A DNA stretch of 64,000 bases from Amycolatopsis vancoresmycina (lineage in GTDB: Bacteria > Actinomycetota > Actinomycetes > Mycobacteriales > Pseudonocardiaceae). The stretch spans positions 1-64,000 of the forward strand of contig NZ_JNYY01000021.1 in the NCBI RefSeq assembly GCF_000716785.1, read 5' to 3'. The translations under genes and the position numbers were made by a program. The notes beneath the pieces are model-generated. The model searched no databases and was not told the origin of the DNA. It saw only the letters and a list, made by a program, of their open reading frames with translations. Shown here piece by piece: positions 1-8,984 of this stretch. Each line of letters starts with the position of its first letter. Within the stretch, counting starts at the first letter, position 1.

Positions 1-3000
1 TCCAGCGGCGTCAAGACCGCCGGTGAGGTCGTGGCCGCGGTCCGCACGCTGGTGCGCGACATCATCTCCGAGCTCGTCGGGCACCTGATCAGCTGGGCGC
101 TGCAGGTCGTGTTCACCCTCGGCATCGGCCTCACCTGGGTCGTGCCGCAGGTCGTCACCGCCGTCGCGAAAACCGCCTCGAAGATCACCGACCTGGTCAC
201 CAAGCTGGTCAAGGCGCTCAAGGCCCTGGTACCGCTGCTGAAGAAAGCCGGCACGCTCTTCGAGGACGCGGGCAAGGCACTCAAGAACATCAAGGTCGGC
301 AAGACCGCCCCGCCACCCAAGGCCGGCGACATCAACGCCACCCCGAAGGCACCACCGACGAAAACCCCCGGTGGCGGCGGACACGGGGATCCGCCGCCTC
401 CGAGCAAATCGGGCGGCGACGACAGCACGTCGACCTCGGGGTACCACGGGCCGCCGAAGGACAACACGCCGCCGCCCGGGAAGAACGGGGGCGGTGACTC
501 CTCCGGCGACCACGGCACCCCGCCACCCGCGAAGGCCGATCCGCCACCCGCCAACGGGGGATCGCCGGGCAACGGCTCGCCCGGTGGTGGCGGTACCAGG
601 GGGCCGGCACCCTCGCCCAAGCCGGACAAACCGCGCGACACCGCGGTCGACAAGGACACCCGGGTCTGCAAGTCCGACCCGGTCGACGTGGTGCGCGGTG
701 CCGTCGTGCTGGAGCAGGAAGACCTGCGCCTGCCCGACCCACTCGTCCTGGAGCGGCTGCACCTCTCGGACTACCGCGCGGGGCGGTGGTTCGGTCCGAC
801 TTGGACGTCCACTGTGGACCAGCGCCTCGAGTTCGACGCGCGCAACGCGACCTTCTACTGCGCGGACGGCACGATTCTCGTCTACCCGCTTCCCGCAGCC
901 GGTTCCCCGGTACTGCCGGTGGAGGGTCCGCGCCGGCCGCTGAGTGTCGGCGAAGACGGCACGTACTCGGTCACGGATCCCCTACGGGGAAAGGAGTTGC
1001 TGTTCAGAACGCTTCCGGGCCGGGGCGGCGAGATCCTTCCGGTGTCGGCGGTGATCGGCGCCGAGCGCGACCGGGTCGACGTGGAGTACGACCCGCTCGG
1101 CGCGCCGAAGCTCCTGAGGCACACCAGTGGCTACCTGGTCGAGCTCGACTCGGCCGGCGGGCGGATCACGGCGATCCGGGTGGTCGACCCGCAGAAGAAC
1201 CTCACCGTGCTGGCCCGCACCTTCGGCTACGACGAGCTCGGCCGCTTGACCCGGGTGATCAACTCCTCGGGTCTGGCCGAGACCTACGACTACGACGCGG
1301 ACGGCCGGATCACCGGCTGGCAGGACCGCAACGGCGTCTGGTACCGCTACGTCTACGACGCCGAAGGCCGCTGCGTGCGCACCGTCGGCGACCGCGGGTT
1401 CTACGACGGCCAGTTCGCCTACGAAAACCGCCTCACCACCTACACCGACTCCCTCGGCCACCGCACCGAATTCCACGTCAACGAGGCCGACCAGGTCGTG
1501 CGCGAGGTCGGCCCGCTCGGCGGGACGACGGTGTCCACTTGGGACCGTTACGACCGCCTGCTGTCCCGCACCGACCCGCTCGGCCGCACCACGGCGTTCG
1601 AGTACACCGCGGAAGGTCTGCTCACGGCGATCGTGCGGCCGGACGGGACCCGCGCCGACGTCGAGTCCGGAGTGGACGGTTCGCTCACGCTCACCGTCGC
1701 CGACGGGGCCCGGACCCATCGGCGGGTGTACCCGGCCGGGACCGCACCCGATCTGCTCGCGGTGCGCGCCGCGGCGGACGTCGAGTTCCGGCAGGACCGG
1801 CAGTGGGGCGCGGAGGTCGCGCCGGCCCCGGTCGCGGACCCGGTGGAGCGGGACCTGTTCGGGCGTCCGCGCGTGGTCACCGACGCCTCCGGGGCCCGGA
1901 CCCGGCTCGACTGGACCGTCGAGGGCCGCCGCACCCTCCGGATCGGGCCGACGGGCCGGCAGGACAAGTGGCGCTACGACGCCGAGGGCAACGTCGTCGA
2001 GCACGGCGGCGACCGCTACGAGTACGGCCCGTTCGACCTCACCGTCGCGAAGATCGACGCCACCGGCGCCCGGACCGCCTACGAGTACGACACCGAGCTG
2101 CGCCTGACGCGCGTGACGAACCCCGCCGGCCTGAGCTGGTCCTACACCTACGACGCCGCCGGGCGCACGGTCTCCGAGACCGACTTCGACGGCCGCGTGC
2201 TGCACTTCGAGTACGACGGCGCCGGCCAGCTCGTGAAGTCGGTCGACGGCCTCGGCGCGGCCACGACGTTCACCTACGACGCCCTGGGCAACGTGGTCGA
2301 GCGCCGCACCGGCGCGGGCGTGACCACCTACGCCTACGACCCGGTCGGTTTCCTCGTGCGCGCCACCGAAGGCGACAGCGTGGTGGAGATCGAGCGGGAC
2401 GAGTCCGGCCGCGTCGTGCGGGAAACCGTCGACGGCCGGGCGATCGCCTACTCCTACGACGGGACGAGCGTCCGGCGCCGCACTCCGTCCGGAGTGGACA
2501 GTGCGTGGACCTGGGACGCCGCCGGAACACCGGTGTCGCTGCTCGTCGCCGGGCAGGTGGTCTCGTTCCGCCACGACGAGGCCGGCCGGGAGGTCGAGCG
2601 CACCACCGGCACCGGCGCCACGCTGACCCAGGCGTTCGACGCCGAGCACCAGCTGACGCAGCAGGTCGTGACCGCGCGCGACACCGCCCGCGTGACCCAG
2701 CAGCGCGGCTACCTCTACCAGCCCGACGGCCGCCTCGCCGGCGTCGACGACGCCCTCTCCGGGCCGGCTCGGTTCCGGCTCGACCCGGCCGGTCGCGTCA
2801 CCGACGTCGCCGCGCGAGGCGGAACCGAGAGCTACCGCTACGACGCGGCCGGCAACATCGTCGACGCGCAGCTGGCGGCGGCCGAGCTCGGACCGCGCCG
2901 CTACACCGGCAACACGCTGGCCGCCGCCGGCGCGGTCAGGTTCGGCTACGACGCGCAGGGCCGCCTGACCACCCGCAGTGACCCGGGTGGCACCTGGACC

Positions 3001-4677
3001 TACCGCTGGGGCCCGCTCGACCGCCTCCTCGGCGTCCGGACGCCCCAGGGCACCGAGTGGCGCTACCGCTACGACCCGCTCGGCCGTCGCACCGCGAAGC
3101 AGCGCCTGGCGCCGGACGGCAGCGTGTCCGAAGAAGTCACGTTCACCTGGAGCGGCCAGCTGCTGGTGGAGCAGGTGCACCGCGACGCGCACGGCCGCGA
3201 GCTCGTGCTCACCTGGGACCACTACCCCGCCAGCACGCGCCCGGTCACGCAGACCGAACACCTCGGCACCGGGGTGCGGTTCTTCTCGTTCGTCACCGAC
3301 CAGATCGGCACGCCGGTCGACATGATCGACGCACACGGGGTCGTGGCCTGGCACGCCACCACGTCGCTGTGGGGCCGCGTGCCGTCCGGCCGCCCGGGCA
3401 GCGTGTCGACGCCGCTGCGGTTCCCCGGCCAGTACGCCGACGACGAGACAGGCTTGCACTACAACGTCTTCCGCTACTACGACCCGGGCACCGGCCGGTA
3501 CCTCAGCCAGGACCCGCTGGGGCTCGCCCCGGCGCCGAACCCGATCGCCTACGTGCCCAACCCGTTGTCCGAGGCCGATCCGCTCGGCCTCGGCTGCAAC
3601 AGCAGCAAGCTGGCCGACGACGGCGACGGACCCGCACAGGCACCGCACCCGGTGCCACCGCCCCATGCCAACGCCGGCAACGACGCCACCCACGTCCAAA
3701 GCTCCAACCCGCCCCCGCCACCGCCTCCCCCGCCTGGCCACAACGCACCGCCGCCACCTCCGCCGGGCCACAACGCGCCACCGCCACCGCCACCCCCGCC
3801 AGGCCACAACGCACCGCCGCCACCTCCGCCTCCCCCGGCGGGCCACGGCACGGGTACACCCGGCGGCGGCCACGACGGCACCGGCGGCGGTCCGTCGCAC
3901 TCCGGCGGCAGCCAGAACAACCACACGCCCATCGACTACGAGCCCGCGGGTCCCGATCACCCCGGGAACAACCGGCCGGCGAACGACAACCGGCCGTTCG
4001 ACCAGAAGTACGACGGTTACAAGAACGAGCTGGGTATCGACGGGCCGCAGAAGACCCTGAAGATCCCGGACGACCCGAACGTCAAGCTGAACACCAAGAT
4101 CGAAGACCTGCCGCCCGGCGTGGCCCACGGCTTCGGCCCGGCCGACCACGGCAAGACGGTCGGCCACTACATGGGCTACGACGCGGACACCGTCGCCGGG
4201 GAGTTCGGGCACAACAAGGCCCACGACGCTCTCGACCTCCAGGGCGGCGGCGGGTACAACCACCACTCCGGCACGATCAACCTCGGTGCCGGCCAACCCG
4301 ACAAGACCCTGTACCACGAGATGGGCCACATCAAGCAGGACCAGCTCGGCTACAACGGCTCCAACACCAACCAGTCGGTCATCGAGTACCACAACGTGCT
4401 GCACCACGAGAACAAGTTCAACCTCAACGATCCGCCGCGGACCTCGTACACGCTCGACGACATCCCCGGCCGGGCGAACAAGACGAAGCACACCTGGGAG
4501 GACTTCCAGAACGACCTCGACAACCTGCCGCCCGAAAAGAAGACGCAAACCCAGAACGCGGTCAAGGACATCGAGAACGTCCTGAACACCGACCCGCGTT
4601 ACGCCGGGCTCTCCGACCAGATCAAGAAGAACCTGGCCAACGAGTACTTCTGGGGCAAGAAGCAAGGGCGGTTCTGA
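1..4677 (+). CDS. RHS-repeat polymorphic toxin with C-terminal HEMGH metallopeptidase-like domain (5'-truncated)
   Basis: The frame is open to the first base of the window, so the true N-terminus lies upstream; a GTG at 31 is only an internal candidate. Counting from base 1 (1558 visible residues): a hydrophobic stretch at about 29-54, a Pro/Gly-rich linker at 110-215, a DUF6531-like block with the DPVDVVRG motif at about 220, then many YD/RHS repeats (YDxxGR) to about 1130. The RHS core end (GLHYNVFRYYDPGTGRYLSQ, DPLGL) is at about 1150-1180. A PPPPPP-GHNA repeat linker (1234-1282) precedes a variable tip of about 230 residues. The tip holds HEMGH at 1439-1443, followed by a His/Glu-rich helix that could supply the third zinc ligand. 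In this family the RHS shell encapsulates a C-terminal toxin; here the toxin is inferred to be a zincin. The stop codon overlaps the P450 start as TGATG, and no recognisable immunity gene follows. Confidence 0.9.
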   Translation, partial: SSGVKTAGEVVAAVRTLVRDIISELVGHLISWALQVVFTLGIGLTWVVPQVVTAVAKTASKITDLVTKLVKALKALVPLLKKAGTLFEDAGKALKNIKVGKTAPPPKAGDINATPKAPPTKTPGGGGHGDPPPPSKSGGDDSTSTSGYHGPPKDNTPPPGKNGGGDSSGDHGTPPPAKADPPPANGGSPGNGSPGGGGTRGPAPSPKPDKPRDTAVDKDTRVCKSDPVDVVRGAVVLEQEDLRLPDPLVLERLHLSDYRAGRWFGPTWTSTVDQRLEFDARNATFYCADGTILVYPLPAAGSPVLPVEGPRRPLSVGEDGTYSVTDPLRGKELLFRTLPGRGGEILPVSAVIGAERDRVDVEYDPLGAPKLLRHTSGYLVELDSAGGRITAIRVVDPQKNLTVLARTFGYDELGRLTRVINSSGLAETYDYDADGRITGWQDRNGVWYRYVYDAEGRCVRTVGDRGFYDGQFAYENRLTTYTDSLGHRTEFHVNEADQVVREVGPLGGTTVSTWDRYDRLLSRTDPLGRTTAFEYTAEGLLTAIVRPDGTRADVESGVDGSLTLTVADGARTHRRVYPAGTAPDLLAVRAAADVEFRQDRQWGAEVAPAPVADPVERDLFGRPRVVTDASGARTRLDWTVEGRRTLRIGPTGRQDKWRYDAEGNVVEHGGDRYEYGPFDLTVAKIDATGARTAYEYDTELRLTRVTNPAGLSWSYTYDAAGRTVSETDFDGRVLHFEYDGAGQLVKSVDGLGAATTFTYDALGNVVERRTGAGVTTYAYDPVGFLVRATEGDSVVEIERDESGRVVRETVDGRAIAYSYDGTSVRRRTPSGVDSAWTWDAAGTPVSLLVAGQVVSFRHDEAGREVERTTGTGATLTQAFDAEHQLTQQVVTARDTARVTQQRGYLYQPDGRLAGVDDALSGPARFRLDPAGRVTDVAARGGTESYRYDAAGNIVDAQLAAAELGPRRYTGNTLAAAGAVRFGYDAQGRLTTRSDPGGTWTYRWGPLDRLLGVRTPQGTEWRYRYDPLGRRTAKQRLAPDGSVSEEVTFTWSGQLLVEQVHRDAHGRELVLTWDHYPASTRPVTQTEHLGTGVRFFSFVTDQIGTPVDMIDAHGVVAWHATTSLWGRVPSGRPGSVSTPLRFPGQYADDETGLHYNVFRYYDPGTGRYLSQDPLGLAPAPNPIAYVPNPLSEADPLGLGCNSSKLADDGDGPAQAPHPVPPPHANAGNDATHVQSSNPPPPPPPPPGHNAPPPPPPGHNAPPPPPPPPGHNAPPPPPPPPAGHGTGTPGGGHDGTGGGPSHSGGSQNNHTPIDYEPAGPDHPGNNRPANDNRPFDQKYDGYKNELGIDGPQKTLKIPDDPNVKLNTKIEDLPPGVAHGFGPADHGKTVGHYMGYDADTVAGEFGHNKAHDALDLQGGGGYNHHSGTINLGAGQPDKTLYHEMGHIKQDQLGYNGSNTNQSVIEYHNVLHHENKFNLNDPPRTSYTLDDIPGRANKTKHTWEDFQNDLDNLPPEKKTQTQNAVKDIENVLNTDPRYAGLSDQIKKNLANEYFWGKKQGRF
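3700..3850 (+). repeat. Pro-rich GHNA tandem repeat linker within the RHS gene
   Basis: Four units of six to eight prolines followed by GHNA, or GHG in the last unit, lie between the RHS core and the toxin tip. The codons vary (ccg, cca, cct, ccc), so the unit is conserved more at protein than at DNA level. It probably acts as a flexible spacer and as a recombination seam for swapping tips. Confidence 0.85.
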
Positions 4678-5879
4678 TGACCGCGCACGGTCGGCCACCA
4701 CTGTTCCCGTTCGATGCACCACCGTCGACCGACCCGGCCGCCGAGGCGATGCGGATGCTGCACACGGACCCGGTGCCTTTGGTGCGGTTGGCCGGCGGCC
4801 ACGAGGTCCGGCTGGTCACGCGCTACGACGACGTCCAGCGCGCGATGTCCGATCCCCGGATGAGCCGTGCCGCCCTGGCGACGCCGGACGCGCCGACCAT
4901 CGTCCCCGGCCTGCAGTCGCCGGACATGATGCCGAACATGGACCCGCCCGACCACACGAGACTGCGCCGCCTGGTGGCCAAGGCGTTCACCACCGGCAAC
5001 GTGGAACTCCGGCGGCCGGGCGTGGAAACGGTCGCGACCGGCCTGGTGGAACGGATGCTGGCCGCCGGGCCGCCGGCGGACCTGGTCAGCGCGCTGGCCG
5101 AACCGCTGCCCGGCATCGTGATCTGCGAACTGCTCGGCATCGCCCACGACGAGCGCGAACCCCTGCTCGCCTTCATCGAAGCCATGTCCATCACCACCGC
5201 GTTCGACCACGAGGCGTTCGCGGCGACCGGCGCGGTGGCGGCGGCGCACCTGCTCGGGTTGATCGAGCGCAAGCGCCACCGCCCCGGCGACGACCTGCTC
5301 TCCGCGCTGACCCAGGTGCACGACGAGGACGGCGACCGGCTCAGCGAAGCCGAACTGCTGATCACCGTGATGCTGCTGATCGGCGCCGGCCAGGAGACCA
5401 CGATGGCGCAGCTGGCCAAGTCCGTGCTGTTGCTGTCGCGCCACCCGGACCAGTGGGAACGTCTGGTGGCGGCGCCGGACCTGGTGCCGAACGCGGTCGA
5501 GGAACTGCTCCGGGTCGTCGCGCTGGGCCACGCCGGGCAGCCGCGAATGGCCCGTGAGGACGTGGAATTCTCCGGCCGGACCGTCGAAGCGGGCACCGCG
5601 GTGTTCCCGATCGTGAGCGCGGCCAACCGGGACCCTGCCGTCTTCCCCGACCCGGACCGGTTCGACGTGGACCGCCACGAGGCGGCCCGTCATCTGTCGT
5701 TCGGCCGGGGTGCGCACTTCTGCCTCGGCGCGCCGCTGGCCAGGATGGAACTGCAGGTCGCGTTGCACGCCCTGGTGACCAGGGTGCCCGGGTTGAAGGT
5801 GGCCGAGCGGGACGACGAGCTGGCGTGGCAGCCCGACAGCCTGACCCGGGGCCTGCGGCGGCTCTTGGTCACGTGGTGA
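4677..5879 (+). CDS. cytochrome P450
   Basis: A 400-residue soluble bacterial class I P450. The I-helix oxygen-binding motif GAGQETT is at residues 236-242, the ExxR motif (ELLR) at 276-279, and the heme-binding loop FGRGAHFC with the thiolate Cys at 349. The short N-terminus without a membrane anchor is typical of actinobacterial CYP105/107-like enzymes, which take electrons from ferredoxin. The substrate cannot be read from sequence. The ATG overlaps the stop of the RHS toxin gene by one base (TGATG), so the two are probably translationally coupled. That is an odd position, because an immunity gene is normally expected there. No ferredoxin gene is adjacent. Confidence 0.93.
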   Translation: MTAHGRPPLFPFDAPPSTDPAAEAMRMLHTDPVPLVRLAGGHEVRLVTRYDDVQRAMSDPRMSRAALATPDAPTIVPGLQSPDMMPNMDPPDHTRLRRLVAKAFTTGNVELRRPGVETVATGLVERMLAAGPPADLVSALAEPLPGIVICELLGIAHDEREPLLAFIEAMSITTAFDHEAFAATGAVAAAHLLGLIERKRHRPGDDLLSALTQVHDEDGDRLSEAELLITVMLLIGAGQETTMAQLAKSVLLLSRHPDQWERLVAAPDLVPNAVEELLRVVALGHAGQPRMAREDVEFSGRTVEAGTAVFPIVSAANRDPAVFPDPDRFDVDRHEAARHLSFGRGAHFCLGAPLARMELQVALHALVTRVPGLKVAERDDELAWQPDSLTRGLRRLLVTW

Positions 5880-5909
5880 ACACCGGAGCCGGCTGACTGC
5901 AGCGGCCGG

Positions 5910-5923
5910 CGGAGCCTGCTCCG
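5910..5923 (+). terminator. weak hairpin downstream of P450
   Basis: CGGAG-CCTG-CTCCG forms a 5-bp GC stem about 30 bases after the P450 stop. There is no T-tract, so termination is only a suggestion. Confidence 0.3.
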
Positions 5924-5924
5924 G

Positions 5925-6143
5925 CTATGCCTGCGACCTCAGCTGATCGTCCTCGGCGATGCCGTTCATCCGGTCACGGAGCTGGTCGGCCACCCGCTCA
6001 CCGTCGAGGCGTTCATCGAGCGCAGCAAGCAGTCCTTCGACGGCCACTAGACCGTTCACGGTCTCGCCCGCCACGCCGAGCTTCCCGGCCTGGTGGCGGT
6101 GCAGCCCGATTGTCGACGGATTGTCGACGGCGCCTGCCAGCAT
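5925..6143 (-). pseudogene. possible small ORF or gene remnant in the 334-bp gap before the unknown cassette
   Basis: The gap 5880-6213 holds no plus-strand gene. On the minus strand an open frame from ATG at 6143 to TAG at 5925 encodes 72 residues ending in a charged helical segment (LLAALDERLDGERVADQLRD). Its codons show GC-rich third positions. No convincing ribosome-binding site or family match was recognised. It may be the degraded C-terminus of a lost gene, or chance coding. Confidence 0.25.
6108..6129. repeat. 11-bp tandem duplication GATTGTCGACG x2
   Basis: Two head-to-tail copies of GATTGTCGACG lie about 85 bases upstream of the 6214 gene. Each contains TTGTCGAC, which resembles half of the TTGTCGACAA-type sites bound by some GntR regulators. 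This may be a regulatory site for the downstream cassette. Confidence 0.4.
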
Positions 6144-6213
6144 CGGGTGGCAGGTACCCGCACCGACTCGCGCCTTGATGTGCGAGCGGCCCCGTCCCAA
6201 GGAGATCCACCCG

Positions 6214-8982
6214 ATGGAAGACCTGTTCCGCTTCCTGCTGGTCCGGCCGGCGTCCCCGACCGCCTCGAACACCGTTCTCAAGCTCGTGCCCAGGTTCGTC
6301 GCGGCCACGGCGACCCGGGACGTGGCGCAGGCCGCCGCCGTCACGTTCATCGGGCAGAACCCGCCGGCCACCGCCACGGCCGGGTTCGTGTTCGCCAACC
6401 TGGCCCGGGACGTCGCCGCCTTCGTCGGCGACGACTCGAAAGCGCTCAAGGACGTCGTGGCGCTGGTGAAGTCGGAGAACAGCAACCACCCGCCGGCCGA
6501 CGTGGTGAAGGACTCGCACTTCGACACCGAGCGGAAGCTGCTCATCGACGTCCTCTGCGCGCTGAAGCTGACGTCGGACTCGGCGGGAGCCGACGCCCCG
6601 GCACTGGCGAACCTGTTGCGCGGCTACGACGCCATCCAGCTGGCGGCCGCCGGCACCGACCCGATCACGCTGCGGGTCCTGCAGATCGTGGACTTCGCGC
6701 CGCCGCCGGCGCAGCCGGTCGCCGCGGCTTCGGAGGCCGAACCCGCCGCGGACACCCCGCCACCGGATCCCGCGGAGAAGCTGGCGGCGGTGCTGAGCGC
6801 CATCGACGCGCTCGGCCGGCTGCCGGTGACGAGCTTCCGGCAGGAAACCAAGGGTGGCGTGGTGATCCCGCTGCAGGCCGACGAGCCGGCGCCCGAGGTG
6901 AGCGTCTCCGGGCAGGCCGCGATCGTGACGCCCTGGCAGCTGTCGCCGGAGGCCGTCGCCCAGCTGCCCGAGACGACCACCCGCACGGCCGCCGAGCTGG
7001 GCCTCGACCTCAGCACCCAGGCGTTGCCCGTGGTGGTGTCGCAGCTGCACGAGCGGCGCGTCCAGCTGCAGACCGCCCTCGACGACATCGAGGTGGCCGG
7101 CACCAAGGCGAGGCTCGCGATCGGCGGGTCCTTCGTGCCGTCGGCCGGTGGTGGCTACGTCGGCGACCCGCACCAGCCCTTCCCCAGCGGCCGCGGCAAC
7201 GTCAAGCCGGTCGGGATCGGCGACCTGCTGCTGGTCAAGCAGCACACGCTCCGGTACGAGGGCGGCGAGCTCGCCCACGTCGAGAACGTGCTGAAGACGG
7301 AGAAGCTGTCCCGCAGCACGCGCCGGCTCGACCGCACCGAGACGACCATCGTGCAGGAGACCGAGTCGACCAGCGAGACCGAACGGGACAACCAGACCAC
7401 CGAACGCTTTTCGCTGCAGCGGGAGACCTCCGACACCATCTCGACGGAGTCGTCGTTCAAGGCCGGCGTCGCCGTCGACGCGAAGTACGGCCCGTTCGTC
7501 GAGGTCAACGCCAACGCCGACTTCGCGACCAGCACGGCGACCCAGTCGGCGGCCAAACAGGCCTCCGACTTCGGCAAGGACGTCGTCGACCGGTCCGTCA
7601 GCAAGCTCTCGGAGCGGGTGCTCGAACGGCGCAGCACGACGACGATCGCCGAGTTCGAAGAGCAGTACTCCCACGCGTTCGACAACACCGACGGCCCCGG
7701 CCACGTCGTCGGCTACTACCAGTGGATCGACAAGGTGCTGCAGGCCCAGGTCTACAACTACGGCAAGCGCCTGATGTTCGACATCACCGTGCCCGAGCCG
7801 GGAACGAACTTCATCCTCTCCCAGATCGCGACCGCCAACTCGGCGGACACGCTGGTGGAGCCGCCGCCGTTCACGATCCGGGCGGACGAGCTGACCGAGT
7901 CGAACTACACGGTGTGGGCCAAGCGCTACGACGCGACCGGGCTCGAGCCGCCGCCCGTGCCGGTCAAGACGATCGCCAAGGCGTACGACGCGTCGATGAG
8001 CCAGGACCCGCACGAGACCACGAAGTCGGACACCTTCACCATCGACGACGGCTACCGGGCCAAGTACGCGCTCATCTCGGCGGCCTGGGACGTCTTCCCC
8101 GGCGGCTTCTGGTTCATCAACATCGGCAGCAACAGCCTGAACATCCTGACCGAGAACCCGTACGTGACCATGGCCGACGAGGTCGGTTCGGTCGCCGTCT
8201 CGTTCGAGGCGGGCAAGATGGAGGAGCTCTCGGCCAACATCGAGATCTTCTGCTACCGCACCGAGCGGGCCGTGGCCGCGTGGCAGCAGAAGGTGCACGC
8301 CACGATCACCCAGGCCTTCCTCGCCAAGCAACAGGCGTACGAGCAGGCGCTGTCACAGGCGCGAGCCGCCGCGGGCACGGTGATCTCCGGCCGCAACCCC
8401 GACTTCAACCAGCGCCTCGTCGCCAACGAGCTGCGGCGCCAGTGCGTCACCATGATCACCGGCCAGCAGTTCGACGGGTTCGGCGCGCTGCAGCTCACGC
8501 CGGAGGGCTACGCCCAGCCGGACCTCGCCCGCACCGACAAGCAGATGCCGTACGTGCGCTTCTTCGAGCAGGCCTTCGAGTGGGAGCACCTGGTCTACTT
8601 CTCCTACCCGTACTTCTGGGGCTGGAAGCCGGGCTGGAAGAACCGCATGCTGCTCGACGACACCGACCCCACGTTCGCCGACTTCCTGCGCGCCGGCGCG
8701 GCACGCGTCGTCTTCCCCGTGCGGCCGGGCTTCGAGGCCGCCGTCGTGCACTACCTGGAGACCGGCGAAATCTGGAACGGCGGAGCGCCGCCGGACATCT
8801 CCGGCTCCCTCTACCTGCCGATCGTGACGGAGATCCAGGAGCAGACCGGCGCGCCGCAGGGCGAGGTCGCCGTCGGTGATCCCTGGCTCGTCCACCTGCC
8901 CACCACGCTGGTGCGGCTGCGGCCGAACAACGACCTTCCCGCGTGGAAGAAGGTCGGCGACGACTGGCAGCCCACCAACTAG
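6214..8982 (+). CDS. large uncharacterised protein, first gene of a three-gene cassette
   Basis: A 922-residue protein without signal peptide or clear transmembrane segments. The start at ATG 6214 is set by AAGGAG nine bases upstream; the frame stays open further 5' but without coding character. A helical N-terminal region (1-170) is followed by a Pro/Ala linker (170-190). The motif GDLLLVKQHTLRYEGGELAH is at about 345. A Thr/Glu/Ser-rich, probably coiled-coil stretch runs from 370 to 480 (repeated TETE-like runs, then KQASDFGKDVVDRSVSKLSE). A beta-rich segment begins near YYQWIDKVLQAQVYNYGKR, and the C-terminal half ends in aromatic-rich sequence. From memory the LLVKQ...YE.GE.AH.ENVL motif recurs in uncharacterised proteins of unrelated bacteria; no function is known to me. 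The stop is two bases before the next ATG, so the cassette is an operon. Confidence 0.85.
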   Translation: MEDLFRFLLVRPASPTASNTVLKLVPRFVAATATRDVAQAAAVTFIGQNPPATATAGFVFANLARDVAAFVGDDSKALKDVVALVKSENSNHPPADVVKDSHFDTERKLLIDVLCALKLTSDSAGADAPALANLLRGYDAIQLAAAGTDPITLRVLQIVDFAPPPAQPVAAASEAEPAADTPPPDPAEKLAAVLSAIDALGRLPVTSFRQETKGGVVIPLQADEPAPEVSVSGQAAIVTPWQLSPEAVAQLPETTTRTAAELGLDLSTQALPVVVSQLHERRVQLQTALDDIEVAGTKARLAIGGSFVPSAGGGYVGDPHQPFPSGRGNVKPVGIGDLLLVKQHTLRYEGGELAHVENVLKTEKLSRSTRRLDRTETTIVQETESTSETERDNQTTERFSLQRETSDTISTESSFKAGVAVDAKYGPFVEVNANADFATSTATQSAAKQASDFGKDVVDRSVSKLSERVLERRSTTTIAEFEEQYSHAFDNTDGPGHVVGYYQWIDKVLQAQVYNYGKRLMFDITVPEPGTNFILSQIATANSADTLVEPPPFTIRADELTESNYTVWAKRYDATGLEPPPVPVKTIAKAYDASMSQDPHETTKSDTFTIDDGYRAKYALISAAWDVFPGGFWFINIGSNSLNILTENPYVTMADEVGSVAVSFEAGKMEELSANIEIFCYRTERAVAAWQQKVHATITQAFLAKQQAYEQALSQARAAAGTVISGRNPDFNQRLVANELRRQCVTMITGQQFDGFGALQLTPEGYAQPDLARTDKQMPYVRFFEQAFEWEHLVYFSYPYFWGWKPGWKNRMLLDDTDPTFADFLRAGAARVVFPVRPGFEAAVVHYLETGEIWNGGAPPDISGSLYLPIVTEIQEQTGAPQGEVAVGDPWLVHLPTTLVRLRPNNDLPAWKKVGDDWQPTN

Positions 8983-8984
8983 CC

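Noticed and set aside
3700..3850. CRISPR-like regular repeat
   Set aside because: The periodicity is a coding PPPPPP-GHNA repeat with variable codons and no unique spacers.
982..4722. 1246-codon open frame on the minus strand across the RHS gene
   Set aside because: It mirrors the RHS gene in a high-GC shadow frame, has no family motifs and no start signals; the plus-strand protein has clear RHS repeats.
4677..5879. P450 as the immunity protein of the RHS toxin
   Set aside because: All heme and oxygen-binding motifs are intact, so it is an enzyme; nothing suggests binding to the toxin tip beyond position.
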